From: Prevotella sp.
Lineage (GTDB): Bacteria; Bacteroidota; Bacteroidia; Bacteroidales; Bacteroidaceae
NCBI GenBank assembly: GCA_022771625.1
Contig: JALFCW010000137.1
Coordinates: 1-38,007 of the forward strand
Length of the DNA stretch: 38,007 bases
Reading direction: 5' to 3'
In this document: piece after piece, positions 8,939 to 15,687 of the stretch
Position numbering within the stretch: the stretch's first letter is position 1
Layout: the number at the start of each line of letters is the position of its first letter
Notes under the pieces: generated by a model
What the model saw: only the letters and a program-made list of their open reading frames with translations
Told to the model about the DNA's origin: nothing
Database searches by the model: none
Program-made: the position numbers and the translations under genes

Positions 8939-9463
8939 ATGAACACGACAAAAAGACTTTTTGCAGCTATGATGCTGCTGATTACCACTTGCCTCGCGGC
9001 CCTTGCTGCTAATATAAAAGGTATAGTGGTTGACAAGCAAACAGGCGAGGCACTCATTGGTGCCACAGTTATGGCGGGCGAACAGGGATGCGCCACCGAC
9101 TCCCCCACCGCCGAACCTCTTAAGATTGAAATGGAGAGCGACCAGCAGGTGCTCGGCGAGGTTAAGGTGACGGGTATGGCACGCAAGAACACCGACGTGG
9201 CAATGATTGAGGCTGCCAAGTTGAGCGACCAGGTGGTGAGCAACATCTCGGCACAGGAGATTCGACGCACTCAGGATAACAACGCTGGCGAGGTGATTCG
9301 CCGAGTGCCGGGAGTGAGCCTCATCGAGGACAAGTTTGTGATGGTGAGGGGCCTTTCACAAAGATATAATAATGTGTGGATCAACGGTGGTGCAGTGCCG
9401 AGTTCGGAGGCTGACTCACGCGCTTTCTCCTTCGAAACGCACAATATCTTTATAAGTCATTGA
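8939..9463 (+). pseudogene. TonB-dependent outer membrane receptor, N-terminal stub
   Basis: A signal peptide (MNTTKRLFAAMMLLITTC, ending near LAA) precedes the start of a carboxypeptidase-regulatory-like domain (IKGIVVDKQTGEALIGATVM). About 40-50 residues of that domain seem to be missing: after residue 56 the chain jumps to AEPLKIEMESDQQVLGEVKV, which normally closes the domain. The plug domain follows (EVIRRVPGVSLIEDKFVMVRGL, RYNNVWINGGAVPSSEADSR) and then breaks at about 9432, ending in eight unrelated residues. Intact receptors of this family run to 800-1000 residues, so the barrel is entirely absent and the product cannot transport. The break coincides with the start of an unrelated insert; the 3' remnant of a neighbouring surface-protein gene resumes at about 10709. 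Confidence 0.85.
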
Positions 9464-10123
9464 TACACAGTATATACTTTTGAGTTTGAAAATGAAATTG
9501 TTCCCCAAATGAGACAAGGAAGCAAACTTGTGGGGTATATCCAAAGACGATGGTTCAGTAAGGTAAATTAGGCTTCAAATGGTGATTTTGCCGTTTACAT
9601 TCATTAACACGGCATTTTGACCGATTGCAAGCTAAACACGGCAAGTAAAGGCAACTTGATATAACTGGAGATTGGATTTTGCCTTGGCTCTAAAACTGTA
9701 CGTTTTGCGTCGGAATGTTGAAAAAATAGAACGGTTGAAACTATGCCTGTCCAAATTCACATCATCACAGCGCAGCAAATAACATATGCAGTGAAAAAGA
9801 GAAGAGAGGTGTGAGGTGTAGCCATCAACTCCAAATCATCATCCTCGTTTCTTTCTTCCCTTTGCTTGAAAAGGGATAATCGAAAAAGAAAAGAGGAGGA
9901 AGATGGAATGGCACTGTGCATTTCTACCGAGAACGCAGATGGTAAAAAATATGTTATTGAGATAGAGGGGAAATGATAATTGCTGTCATTCAAATGTTCC
10001 CAATTTGTATTTAAGCAACTACTTCAATGCGTAAAATATGTAAAATTTCGTATAGAAACACTAAATATTGCATGCAAAATGTGATTTCTCGGAATATCTC
10101 TCGTATGTTTCAATATTTTGCAA
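9464..10123. other. Gene-poor stretch of the insert
   Basis: About 660 bp with no gene I can support. It holds the ACGGCA/TGCCGT repeat cluster (9589-9643). At about 9880-9976 a plus-strand frame reads KRKEEEDGMALCISTENADG then KKYVIEIEGK and stops; it may be the tail of a lost gene, but I cannot name it. Confidence 0.5.
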
Positions 10124-10131
10124 TATATTTG
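10124..10131 (+). promoter_or_regulatory. Putative -7 box of the AT-rich cargo gene
   Basis: TATATTTG, 24 bp before the ATG at 10155, matching TAnnTTTG. It supports the 10155 start over an in-frame ATG at 10068. No clear -33 element at 19-20 bp. Confidence 0.5.
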
Positions 10132-10154
10132 CATCGAATATTAATAAGTTTAAT

Positions 10155-10697
10155 ATGAGTAAAGACTTAATTAGAATGAATTTATTACGGATAATATTAA
10201 TATCAGCTTGTTTTGTATGGACATGTTTTATACATGGAACGGATAGAAGCAGAACGATGTCTGTAGAAAAAGACTCTATTCTAAAAACGAATACCTATCT
10301 GAAAGATTCTATAAAAATTAGTGCTGTGGTTTCGAAAGAAGATGCACAACATGTAATAGTGAGGATTGAAAATCATGGGAAAAAGTTTATTCGTATCGGG
10401 AGAATCTATGGGCTGCAGACATTTATCGATAACAAATGGATATATCTGATTAAGGCTAAGAAAGAATATTTATCCATACCTCCAAACGATGTCATAACTA
10501 TAATGTATAACCTGTGTGTAGAAAGAATTAGAAACAAGAGTATTGGTTATACATATTCTGTGAATCGGAAAAATAGGATAAAATTAGACGTATATGACAA
10601 TAAAAAAATTATTGGTAAAATAAGTTGTGAGTTCATAGTCCCTGTTAATATGGTATGGAATAACAAGGATGGTCTGATACTTATACAGTATGATTAA
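10155..10697 (+). CDS. Small exported protein of unknown function, possibly Ig-like
   Basis: 180 aa from ATG 10155. Residues about 8-27 form a hydrophobic segment (MNLLRIILISACFVWTCF), a signal peptide or anchor. The remainder is polar and strand-rich: VIVRIENHGKKFIRIG, then LQTFIDNKWIYLIK, a proline-asparagine turn (SIPPNDVITI) and IKLDVYDNKKIIGKISCEF. That order (a strand about relations in the main chain, a Gly-x-x-x-x-Leu-Gln stretch, an xxKW strand, and a final D-x-Y-D strand) faintly resembles bacterial Ig-like domains of small lipoproteins, but I do not assign it. It is strikingly AT-rich compared with flanking genes, which points to horizontal acquisition. Its last codons overlap the ATG of the following gene fragment, an accident of the junction rather than real coupling. 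Confidence 0.65.
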   Translation: MSKDLIRMNLLRIILISACFVWTCFIHGTDRSRTMSVEKDSILKTNTYLKDSIKISAVVSKEDAQHVIVRIENHGKKFIRIGRIYGLQTFIDNKWIYLIKAKKEYLSIPPNDVITIMYNLCVERIRNKSIGYTYSVNRKNRIKLDVYDNKKIIGKISCEFIVPVNMVWNNKDGLILIQYD

Positions 10698-11343
10698 TCG
10701 GTTTTATGCCACATTCTCCAACATCACCGTCATCGGTCCTAAGGCTCAGACAGGTGTAGCATTTGAGAACACAACCGACTTCATCAACGGTGGTTCTGTA
10801 TTCCCCAACAACGGTTCTGCCCTCGGCAAGTTCCAGTCGGCATTCCAGATTCGTCGTGCCTCACGCCTCAACATCATCAACTCAGTTGCTGTGGGCTTCC
10901 CCATCGGTTTGATTATCGACGGTGAGAAGGGCGACACTCCCGCCCAGGCAAAGGCAGGTACCATCCGCTTCCACAACAACGTTTTTGCAGGTATGGATGT
11001 CATCGGTTCCGATGCCAACAAGGTATATGACGATGTACTCTATGATGCAGTCAACAAGGCAGTAATCGATGCCAACCAGAAGTCATATTCTAACACATTC
11101 TTCTTCCAGGAGGCTCTCAAGAACAAGTCTTATGACGATGTTTCTGCCCTTGGTCTTCAGGATGCTTCCAACGTAGGTTCTCCCTTCATGCCTTCAGCCA
11201 CAAGCCCACTGCTCAACCTTGCCTCATTTGATGGTGAGAGTTCTTCATGGCTCGACAAGGTGGCATACGTAGGTGCCTTCAACGCCACCGACAACTGGCT
11301 GACCGGTTGGACAAACTTCGATCCTCAGAATACGAAGTATTAA
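10690..11343 (+). pseudogene. C-terminal remnant of a right-handed beta-helix surface protein
   Basis: 217 codons, of which the first six or seven derive from the insert. From TFSNITVIGP onward it resembles the C-terminal part of a family of exported Bacteroidetes proteins with right-handed beta-helix repeats, which end in a VAYVGAF...GW..FDPQN signature (here VAYVGAFNATDNWLTGW then FDPQNTKY). In other Bacteroidales such genes often follow a TonB-dependent receptor like the stub at 8939; that pairing is recalled knowledge, not checked. No signal peptide remains, so any product would stay in the cytoplasm. Codon use and GC look like the chromosome, unlike the gene just upstream. A strong terminator follows at 11396. 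Confidence 0.7.
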
Positions 11344-11395
11344 TCCGCATACTAAGTACTAAATATCATTTGGATTAGGTTTTCTCTTAAATGTC

Positions 11396-11436
11396 AATCC
11401 CCTTCAGCACGTGATGTGCTGAAGGGGATTATTTTA
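11396..11436. terminator. Strong bidirectional intrinsic terminator
   Basis: A perfect 15 bp stem: AATCCCCTTCAGCAC (11396-11410), loop GTGAT, GTGCTGAAGGGGATT (11416-11430), then ATTTTA. It ends the beta-helix remnant on the plus strand and sits against the end of the hsdS fragment from the minus strand. Confidence 0.9.
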
Positions 11437-11653
11437 TGCCCTGTATCTTAGTTACACGAAAATTACTATTTATCTCACGATTGAGTGCGATTTTATTATC
11501 CAGTGCGGAAAGAATGGAAGCAATGCGCTTCTGTTCTTCCAAATCTGGAATCCACACTACACAATCTTTGATTTTATCGGCTCCAGTGAGGCTTACCCCT
11601 CGCTTCACATCCAGTGGTTCACCCAATTTATATTTCTGTAATTTCATCTTCAT
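11429..11653 (-). pseudogene. hsdS: Type I restriction specificity subunit (HsdS) remnant, internally deleted
   Basis: 74 codons. It starts like the N-terminus of an HsdS target recognition domain (KLQKYKLGEPLDVKRGVSLTG), then jumps straight to the central conserved region (DKIKDCVVWIPDLEEQKRI, SILSALDNKIALNREIN). In intact HsdS about 120-150 residues of DNA-recognition domain lie between these two parts. The second half of the protein is also missing; the chain ends in a short unrelated tail at the terminator. The ATG overlaps the TGA of the upstream DUF1016 gene (ATGA), so the two were translationally coupled. No hsdM or hsdR is in the window, so this cannot guide a working type I system. 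Confidence 0.85.
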
Positions 11654-12768
11654 TTATCGTTTTGTAACCTGTAAAACGCCTTTTGCTGTTCTATCTCACG
11701 TCGGAGTTCTTCTTGAGTAGGCATGAAAGTCAAGTATTTGGCGGCAAAGAGTTGGTCATTGCCATTCAATACCGAATAGTGAGCCACATCTTCGTCGGTT
11801 TCTGCACATAACAGCATACCGATGGTTGGGTTATGCCCTTCAGGACGTACCAGTTCATCGTACATTTTGACATACATATCCATCTGGCCTACATCCTGAT
11901 AGCGCAACTTTGTGGTTTTCAGGTCGATGAGAACAAAGCAACGAAGGTGATAATTGTAAAAAACGAGGTCAATATAATAATCTTCCTTCTCTGTGTGGAT
12001 GTGCTTCTGACGGTCAACGAAAGCAAAACCTTTACCCAATTCCATGAGGAATGGAATTAGGTGGTCGATGATGCTTTGCTCTAAATTGCTTTCTGAGTAA
12101 TTGGTATTGTTTTTGAATCCCAGGAACTCTGCTACAACAGGGTTTTTCAGATACTCCAACTTATCCTGCAAAGGAGCGGTGAGTGCCTTCATTTCGTCAC
12201 GTACAATACTCTTGTTTTGCGATTGCAGCAAACGATGGTAGTATTGTGATGACACATTGCGCTGAAGCGTACGAGTGCTCCACATTTCATTGGCTGCTTC
12301 GTTCTCATACCATGCACGTCCATCGGCAGTTATCTCTTGAAGAATTATGCTATAATGTGTCCAGGAGAGTCTAATGGGAGATTTTCCAGTCAGTGATTGG
12401 AAAATGTCATCGTCAACCATATCTAAAGATTTTCCAATCGGTAATTGGAAAAAGTCTGGATGGTTTTGGAAGAAAGACACGAAAAGATATAGATTGCTCT
12501 TCTTGAAGCCTCTGCCGTACTTGTCGGTCAGCTCCTTCGAAAGCTTCATAATTATCTGTTCCCCGTATTCGGCACGTTGGTCTTTCAATACTTCGTGATG
12601 AATGCGTAAGCCAAGGAGCCAATTCCGTTTGATGATGATCTCATCTACGGAACGGTATGCAGAAACCTGTGCCTGTTCTATTATGGAACACGCATCGTTA
12701 TACAACTCGCCTTGTGACAGGATTGCTGATGTTTCTCCTTGCTGGAGGATTATGTCTTTATTTGCCAT
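11650..12768 (-). CDS. DUF1016 / PDDEXK nuclease domain protein (YhcG-like)
   Basis: 372 aa from ATG 12768; a -7 box (TAAATTTG, minus) at 12787-12794 overlaps the earlier in-frame ATG at 12789 and excludes it. N-terminal half is the DUF1016 helical region (SAYRSVDEIIIKRNWLLGLRI, KELTDKYGRGFKKSNLYLFV). C-terminal half is a PD-(D/E)xK-type fold: EFLGFKNNTNYSESNLEQSI, GKGFAFVDRQKHI, and DYYIDLVFYNYHLRCFVLIDLK, where the D...D-x-K residues are the predicted metal-binding core. Family members are frequent in type I restriction-modification loci, as here where it is coupled to an hsdS remnant. It looks intact. Activity and role (defence, or modulator of restriction) are not established. Two 29 bp repeats interrupt its middle, see 12380-12456. 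Confidence 0.88.
   Translation of the reverse strand: MANKDIILQQGETSAILSQGELYNDACSIIEQAQVSAYRSVDEIIIKRNWLLGLRIHHEVLKDQRAEYGEQIIMKLSKELTDKYGRGFKKSNLYLFVSFFQNHPDFFQLPIGKSLDMVDDDIFQSLTGKSPIRLSWTHYSIILQEITADGRAWYENEAANEMWSTRTLQRNVSSQYYHRLLQSQNKSIVRDEMKALTAPLQDKLEYLKNPVVAEFLGFKNNTNYSESNLEQSIIDHLIPFLMELGKGFAFVDRQKHIHTEKEDYYIDLVFYNYHLRCFVLIDLKTTKLRYQDVGQMDMYVKMYDELVRPEGHNPTIGMLLCAETDEDVAHYSVLNGNDQLFAAKYLTFMPTQEELRREIEQQKAFYRLQNDK
12380..12456. repeat. Two 29 bp direct repeats, each a palindrome, inside the DUF1016 gene
   Basis: 12380-12408 and 12428-12456 are 29 bp copies (start-to-start 48 bp) that differ at about five positions. Each contains an inverted repeat: the second is a perfect 9-5-9 palindrome, TTTTCCAAT-CGGTA-ATTGGAAAA. 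On the coding strand they encode FFQLPIGKS and IFQSLTGKS. The in-frame 48 bp period means copy number could change without a frameshift. Confidence 0.75.
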
Positions 12769-12786
12769 GTGCGCTCTTTTTGAGCG

Positions 12787-12794
12787 CAAATTTA
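12787..12794 (-). promoter_or_regulatory. Putative -7 box of the DUF1016 gene
   Basis: The minus strand reads TAAATTTG. Downstream of it a small hairpin (GCGCTC-TTTTT-GAGCGC on the plus strand, 12771-12787) sits just before the ATG at 12768 and could occlude the start region. Confidence 0.45.
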
Positions 12795-12825
12795 CTAAAT
12801 AATCTGCACATTCTGGGCATTTCCG

Positions 12826-13215
12826 TCAACAAAGATATTTTTTGTGAGCCATTTTAACATTATTTTGATTCACAATGGCATATTGAAGTGTCGTATCTAT
12901 ACGCACATGACCTAATAAATCAATGGATGTTGAAACATGGCAGACGGCAACAGCCGTCGTTTTGAGCATTCTTTCGATAGTATGCTTATAATACGCCAAT
13001 GTCTTCTCCGAGCAGCCTTCAATTTTCTTGGCTGACAGGAAACTCTCAAGTAGTTCCGCGTTTCGCTTCTCATTTTGCTCTTGACAATTAGAGGTTTCTG
13101 TAACCTCTACATCTTGCAGTTTTTTGTGAAGAACGGCTTTAAGCCGTGCAATCTGAAGGCAATCTAAGTCACGCTGCATATCCGCAACTATAGCCTGAAT
13201 AATGTTTTCTTTCAT
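12826..13215 (-). pseudogene. Tyrosine recombinase with its catalytic core deleted
   Basis: 129 codons. Residues 1-90 look like the N-terminal SAM-like DNA-binding domain of a phage-integrase-family recombinase (LLESFLSAKKIEGCSEKTL, AYYKHTIERML). Around residue 96 the chain passes directly to the extreme C-terminus, LLGHVRIDTTLQYAIVNQNN, which carries the terminal His of the GH motif and the nucleophilic Tyr. Some 200 residues between, including the catalytic Arg, Lys and His-x-x-Arg, are absent although the frame is kept. Recombinases of this kind accompany hsdS loci in Bacteroidales and invert specificity-domain cassettes, which fits the adjacent hsdS remnant. It cannot be active as read. 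Confidence 0.82.
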
Positions 13216-13239
13216 TGCTTTCTTATTTTATAGATTTCC

Positions 13240-13608
13240 TTATAATATATGAAAAGGTGCAATAAATCGTAATTTTTGTTCTCTACCTTGCTGTTTTGGG
13301 TAAATACCAACAAAATACCACATAACTATCCAAAAGACGATTACGCCGATAAAAGCCACGGTGAACCTAGTGTCAGAAAACAGGTCACGTTTCGAGAAAT
13401 TCACGATGCCATGGAATGCTGCGCAGAAAAGCAACGAATGAGTATCGGTTGCCACCTTTCCTATTCCCCATGAAGCGAAAAGCAGAAGCAGGAAGAATGG
13501 CAAAACACTTCGCAGGTTTAAATCCAAATGCCATAGAAACCACATCACCGTAATGATAAGCACATATTGCCACACAGGTAATTGGAATATTGACAAATGA
13601 GTATGCAT
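13240..13608 (-). pseudogene. CPBP family intramembrane protease, C-terminal fragment
   Basis: 122 codons with three to four hydrophobic segments. Two of the CPBP motifs are visible: WFLWHLDL (the F-x-x-x-H-like motif, about residues 23-30) and LFCAAFHGIVNF (the H-x-x-x-N motif, about residues 60-71). The first motif, EE-x-x-x-R, which provides a key glutamate, is missing together with the N-terminal half; family members are usually 200-300 aa. The remaining piece therefore lacks a complete active site. It sits between a broken recombinase and a broken ATPase gene, as part of the decayed segment. The start codon at 13608 is nominal. Confidence 0.7.
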
Positions 13609-13622
13609 GGCGTTGTCTCCCT

Positions 13623-13843
13623 AATGAAAAGAAGTACAGACGTGGTGTTCAGATTGACCTTATAATAAATCGCAGTGATGGCATTATAGATGTTTGCGAA
13701 ATGAAATACTCAAAGGAGCCATTTCAATAGGCACTAAAAGCGCTATTCATTCTATTATAATCACGACATATGGACTTGTGCAAAATGAGTATTACGGTGA
13801 GGTACAAGCAGAAATACAATTGAACGATTTATATGAGCTCTAA
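13623..13843 (+). pseudogene. 3' remnant of an AAA+ ATPase with C-terminal DUF234/PD-(D/E)xK domain
   Basis: Reading from 13623 gives RRGVQIDLIINRSDGIIDVC then EMKYSKEPFQ and a stop at about 13730. A second frame then gives IITTYGLVQNEYYGEVQAEI and QLNDLYEL, stopping at 13841-13843. These two pieces are consecutive in the C-terminal nuclease-like domain of a large family of Bacteroidales AAA+ ATPases (Q-I-D-L-I-x-D-R-x-D-G-x-I-x-x-C-E-M-K, then V-T-T-Y-G-L). The 30-50 residues that normally join them are missing and the frame shifts between them. No ATPase domain (Walker A) is upstream. Family recall is good, exact relatives unverified. Confidence 0.75.
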
Positions 13844-13994
13844 GCAATGGCAAACTAAAGAAATATACTCATAATGGGAACTATGACTGAGCTAATTATC
13901 AGAAGTGGATGGACTGACATTAATTACCTTGACTATGTATTCTTCATACCGTTTAGGATTAAAAAAAAAGGGGAAAAGTAGTTTCAGACTTTCG

Positions 13995-14078
13995 TTCGAA
14001 GGCTTCGAACGGAGATTCGAAGCTTTCGAATGTCCGTTCAAAGCTTTCGGATGCACATACAAAGCCTTATGTGAATAC
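13995..14078. repeat. Four tandem 21 bp imperfect repeats
   Basis: Units start at 13995, 14016, 14037 and 14058, each exactly 21 bp, with consensus near TTCRAAGCTTTCGRATGYMCR. The first two are rich in the palindrome TTCGAA. Because the period is seven codons, both strands encode heptad-like repeats (plus frame: FEGFERR, FEAFECP, FKAFGCT, YKALCEY). I see no start signal that would make either a real protein. Confidence 0.85.
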
Positions 14079-14135
14079 ACACGATAGCCAGTTGAGGACA
14101 TATCTCAAGTTAAGTTATGACAGTTACTCAACAGC

Positions 14136-14255
14136 TGTTCAGATAGTAACTGACTACCCTATTCACTCGATGTCACTATAGCCTGTTCACTCAATATCAC
14201 TACAGACTGTTCTTTCAATGTTACATTAGCAGTTCTTTCAATATCAATACAGCAG
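14136..14255. repeat. Five tandem 24 bp imperfect repeats
   Basis: Units begin at 14136 (degenerate), 14160, 14184, 14208 and 14232, each 24 bp, with consensus near TRTTCWYTCAATRTCACTACAGC. The last three are the most alike. The array ends about 40 bp before the stop codon of the BASS transporter gene. Confidence 0.8.
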
Positions 14256-14292
14256 ACATCATATCATATGAAAAGTAAGTTTTGAAGGAGTT

Positions 14293-15243
14293 CTAACTCT
14301 CCTTCCTCTTCTTGTATAGCTGCCACGAATTGACGAGATTGTGCCACACGGAATAGAAGCCTCCGGCAGCAGCGGTGATTGGGGAAAGGAAGGTGTAGCC
14401 AAGCCAGATGATGAAGACGGTGTTCTTCTGACCGAGCGCCTGTCCGGCTTCCATCTTCTTGCCGTAATGGGAGCCTATCCACTTGCCAAAGGAGAACTGG
14501 AAAAGGCACGCCACAAGGGTGACTACGGCTATGCCGCCCACATTCCACATCGACTCATGGCTATGCGCCAGGGCCTTGCAGGTGACGGCTATGGCTATGG
14601 CAAGCGACACTGCCCACATATAGAACGCCAAGTCCTTGGTGGCGACGATGCGCTTGTGGAAGGAGGGCATGAGATAACGCACAAACCAGGCGAGGAACAA
14701 GGGGACAATGAGCAGGGGAAACACCTTGTGGATGATGACCATGAAGGCGGGGAAGAAGGTGAGACCTTCCTGGGGATGAGCCACAGGCAGGAGCAGGGGA
14801 CAGAGCAACGCCACGACCATATTGATGATGATGGTGTAGGAGGTGGTGGCTGCCGAATCGCCGCCCAACTTCTGGGTGACTACAGCACAGGCAGTGGCTG
14901 TGGGACAGATGATAGCAAGCATAAAGCCCTCGATGATGACGCGCAGGCCTGTGGATGGATATAACCAAAGAGCGGCACAGGCGGCGGCAAAGAGCAGGCA
15001 CTGGGTGAGAAGCAACCACAGGTGCCAACGATGGGGCTTGAGGTCGGTGGGCTTAATCTTGCAGAATGCCACAAAGAGCATGAGGAAGAGCAATACGGGC
15101 TGGAGTACTTCGATCACTGTCAGTATGTCGAACTTCACTTCGTATGACAGTGGTAATTGGCGACAGATGTAATAGGCTAATGCACCACTAATCATGGAAA
15201 CGGGGAGTGTCCAATTTTTTAAGAATGTGATTATCTTCGCCAT
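14293..15243 (-). CDS. BASS family (bile acid:sodium symporter-like) transporter
   Basis: 316 aa with about nine to ten hydrophobic helices, no signal peptide. The unwound-helix motifs of the SBF fold are present: GFMLAIICPTATACAVVTQK in the first half (crossover helix) and a Gln/Asn-rich stretch, GQALGQKNTVFIIWLGYTFL, near residues 265-285 in the second. Members move organic anions such as bile acids, pantoate or keto acids with sodium; the substrate here is unknown. It follows tsaE by 20 bp and is the last gene of the minus-strand block that includes clpPX, recQ, aroA, SprE and porX. C-terminus is basic (KKRKES). Family confident, substrate not. Confidence 0.85.
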   Translation of the reverse strand: MAKIITFLKNWTLPVSMISGALAYYICRQLPLSYEVKFDILTVIEVLQPVLLFLMLFVAFCKIKPTDLKPHRWHLWLLLTQCLLFAAACAALWLYPSTGLRVIIEGFMLAIICPTATACAVVTQKLGGDSAATTSYTIIINMVVALLCPLLLPVAHPQEGLTFFPAFMVIIHKVFPLLIVPLFLAWFVRYLMPSFHKRIVATKDLAFYMWAVSLAIAIAVTCKALAHSHESMWNVGGIAVVTLVACLFQFSFGKWIGSHYGKKMEAGQALGQKNTVFIIWLGYTFLSPITAAAGGFYSVWHNLVNSWQLYKKRKES

Positions 15244-15263
15244 AATGTAGATGTTTTTATATG

Positions 15264-15677
15264 TCAGAACATAATGGTTCGCGATCCATCGCTTTCTTCC
15301 TGAATGGTAACCTTAACGGTATCCTCGGGCAATACCTCCTCGCAGAGCTCTGGCCACTCGATAAAGCAGAGGGCTCCGCTATAGAAATAATCCTCAAAGC
15401 CCATGTCATACACTTCGTCTATCTTCTTGACACGATAGAAATCAAAGTGATAGATGAGTTCGCCGGTGTCAGCGGAGCGATACTCATTGACGATGGAGAA
15501 GGTGGGCGAGGTGATGACATCGTCAACGCCTAATTCCTCGCATACGGCCTTGACAAAGGTGGTCTTGCCGGCTCCCATCTTGCCATAAAAGGCGAATACT
15601 GTTCTCTCTCCGATATTGGCTATAAATTCCTTGGCTGCCTCACGGATTTGTTCCAAATTTACAATCTTTATTTCCAT
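15264..15677 (-). CDS. tsaE: tRNA threonylcarbamoyladenosine biosynthesis ATPase TsaE
   Basis: 137 aa, normal length. TsaE is a P-loop ATPase that acts with TsaB and TsaD to put the t6A modification at position 37 of ANN-decoding tRNAs. Walker A is [14 protein letters not shown] (about residues 31-44); the switch-like region [10 protein letters not shown] and the [12 protein letters not shown] motif are typical, as is the C-terminal CFIEWPEL. It lies 10 bp downstream of porX, presumably in the same transcript; this pairing with porX appears to be a chromosomal habit in Bacteroidales rather than a functional link. Confidence 0.95.
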   Translation of the reverse strand: MEIKIVNLEQIREAAKEFIANIGERTVFAFYGKMGAGKTTFVKAVCEELGVDDVITSPTFSIVNEYRSADTGELIYHFDFYRVKKIDEVYDMGFEDYFYSGALCFIEWPELCEEVLPEDTVKVTIQEESDGSRTIMF

Positions 15678-15687
15678 AATAATTAAT

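Larger units (their letters stand above)
9432..10709. other. Foreign segment replacing most of a TonB receptor and part of its neighbour gene
   Basis: Homology to the receptor stops near 9432 and homology to the beta-helix surface protein begins near 10709. Between them lie 1.28 kb that belong to neither family. The first 690 bp (9464-10154) hold no convincing gene: AACACGGCA occurs twice (9606-9614, 9635-9643) with an inverted TGCCGT at 9589-9594, and frames are short. The second part carries one AT-rich gene (10155-10697). No terminal inverted repeats, target duplications or transposase were seen. Borders are estimated from where family-like protein sequence stops and starts, so they are good to perhaps 10-20 bp. 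Confidence 0.6.
13844..14290. other. Intergenic stretch with two tandem repeat arrays and no gene
   Basis: No convincing gene. Frames open through 13892-14101 on both strands only because the 21 bp repeat is a multiple of three. The stretch contains a poly-A/G run (about 13961-13975), then the two arrays listed separately. Confidence 0.7.

Noticed and set aside
9880..9977. Plus-strand frame ending in TENADGKKYVIEIEGK
   Set aside because: The tail looks protein-like but has no start and no family I can name; too weak to call a pseudogene.
9757..9993. 78-codon minus-strand frame in the insert
   Set aside because: Serine/phenylalanine-rich with no start signal or recognisable domain; probably chance.
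9432..10709. Complete insertion sequence or transposon
   Set aside because: No transposase, no terminal inverted repeats and no target duplication found at the estimated ends.
13905..14087. Small proteins on either strand over the 21 bp repeats
   Set aside because: Both frames are open only because the repeat unit is a multiple of three; no promoter or family support. Kept as a repeat.
13974..14290. CRISPR array
   Set aside because: Repeats are direct tandem units without unique spacers, with periods of 21 and 24 bp, and no cas genes are present.
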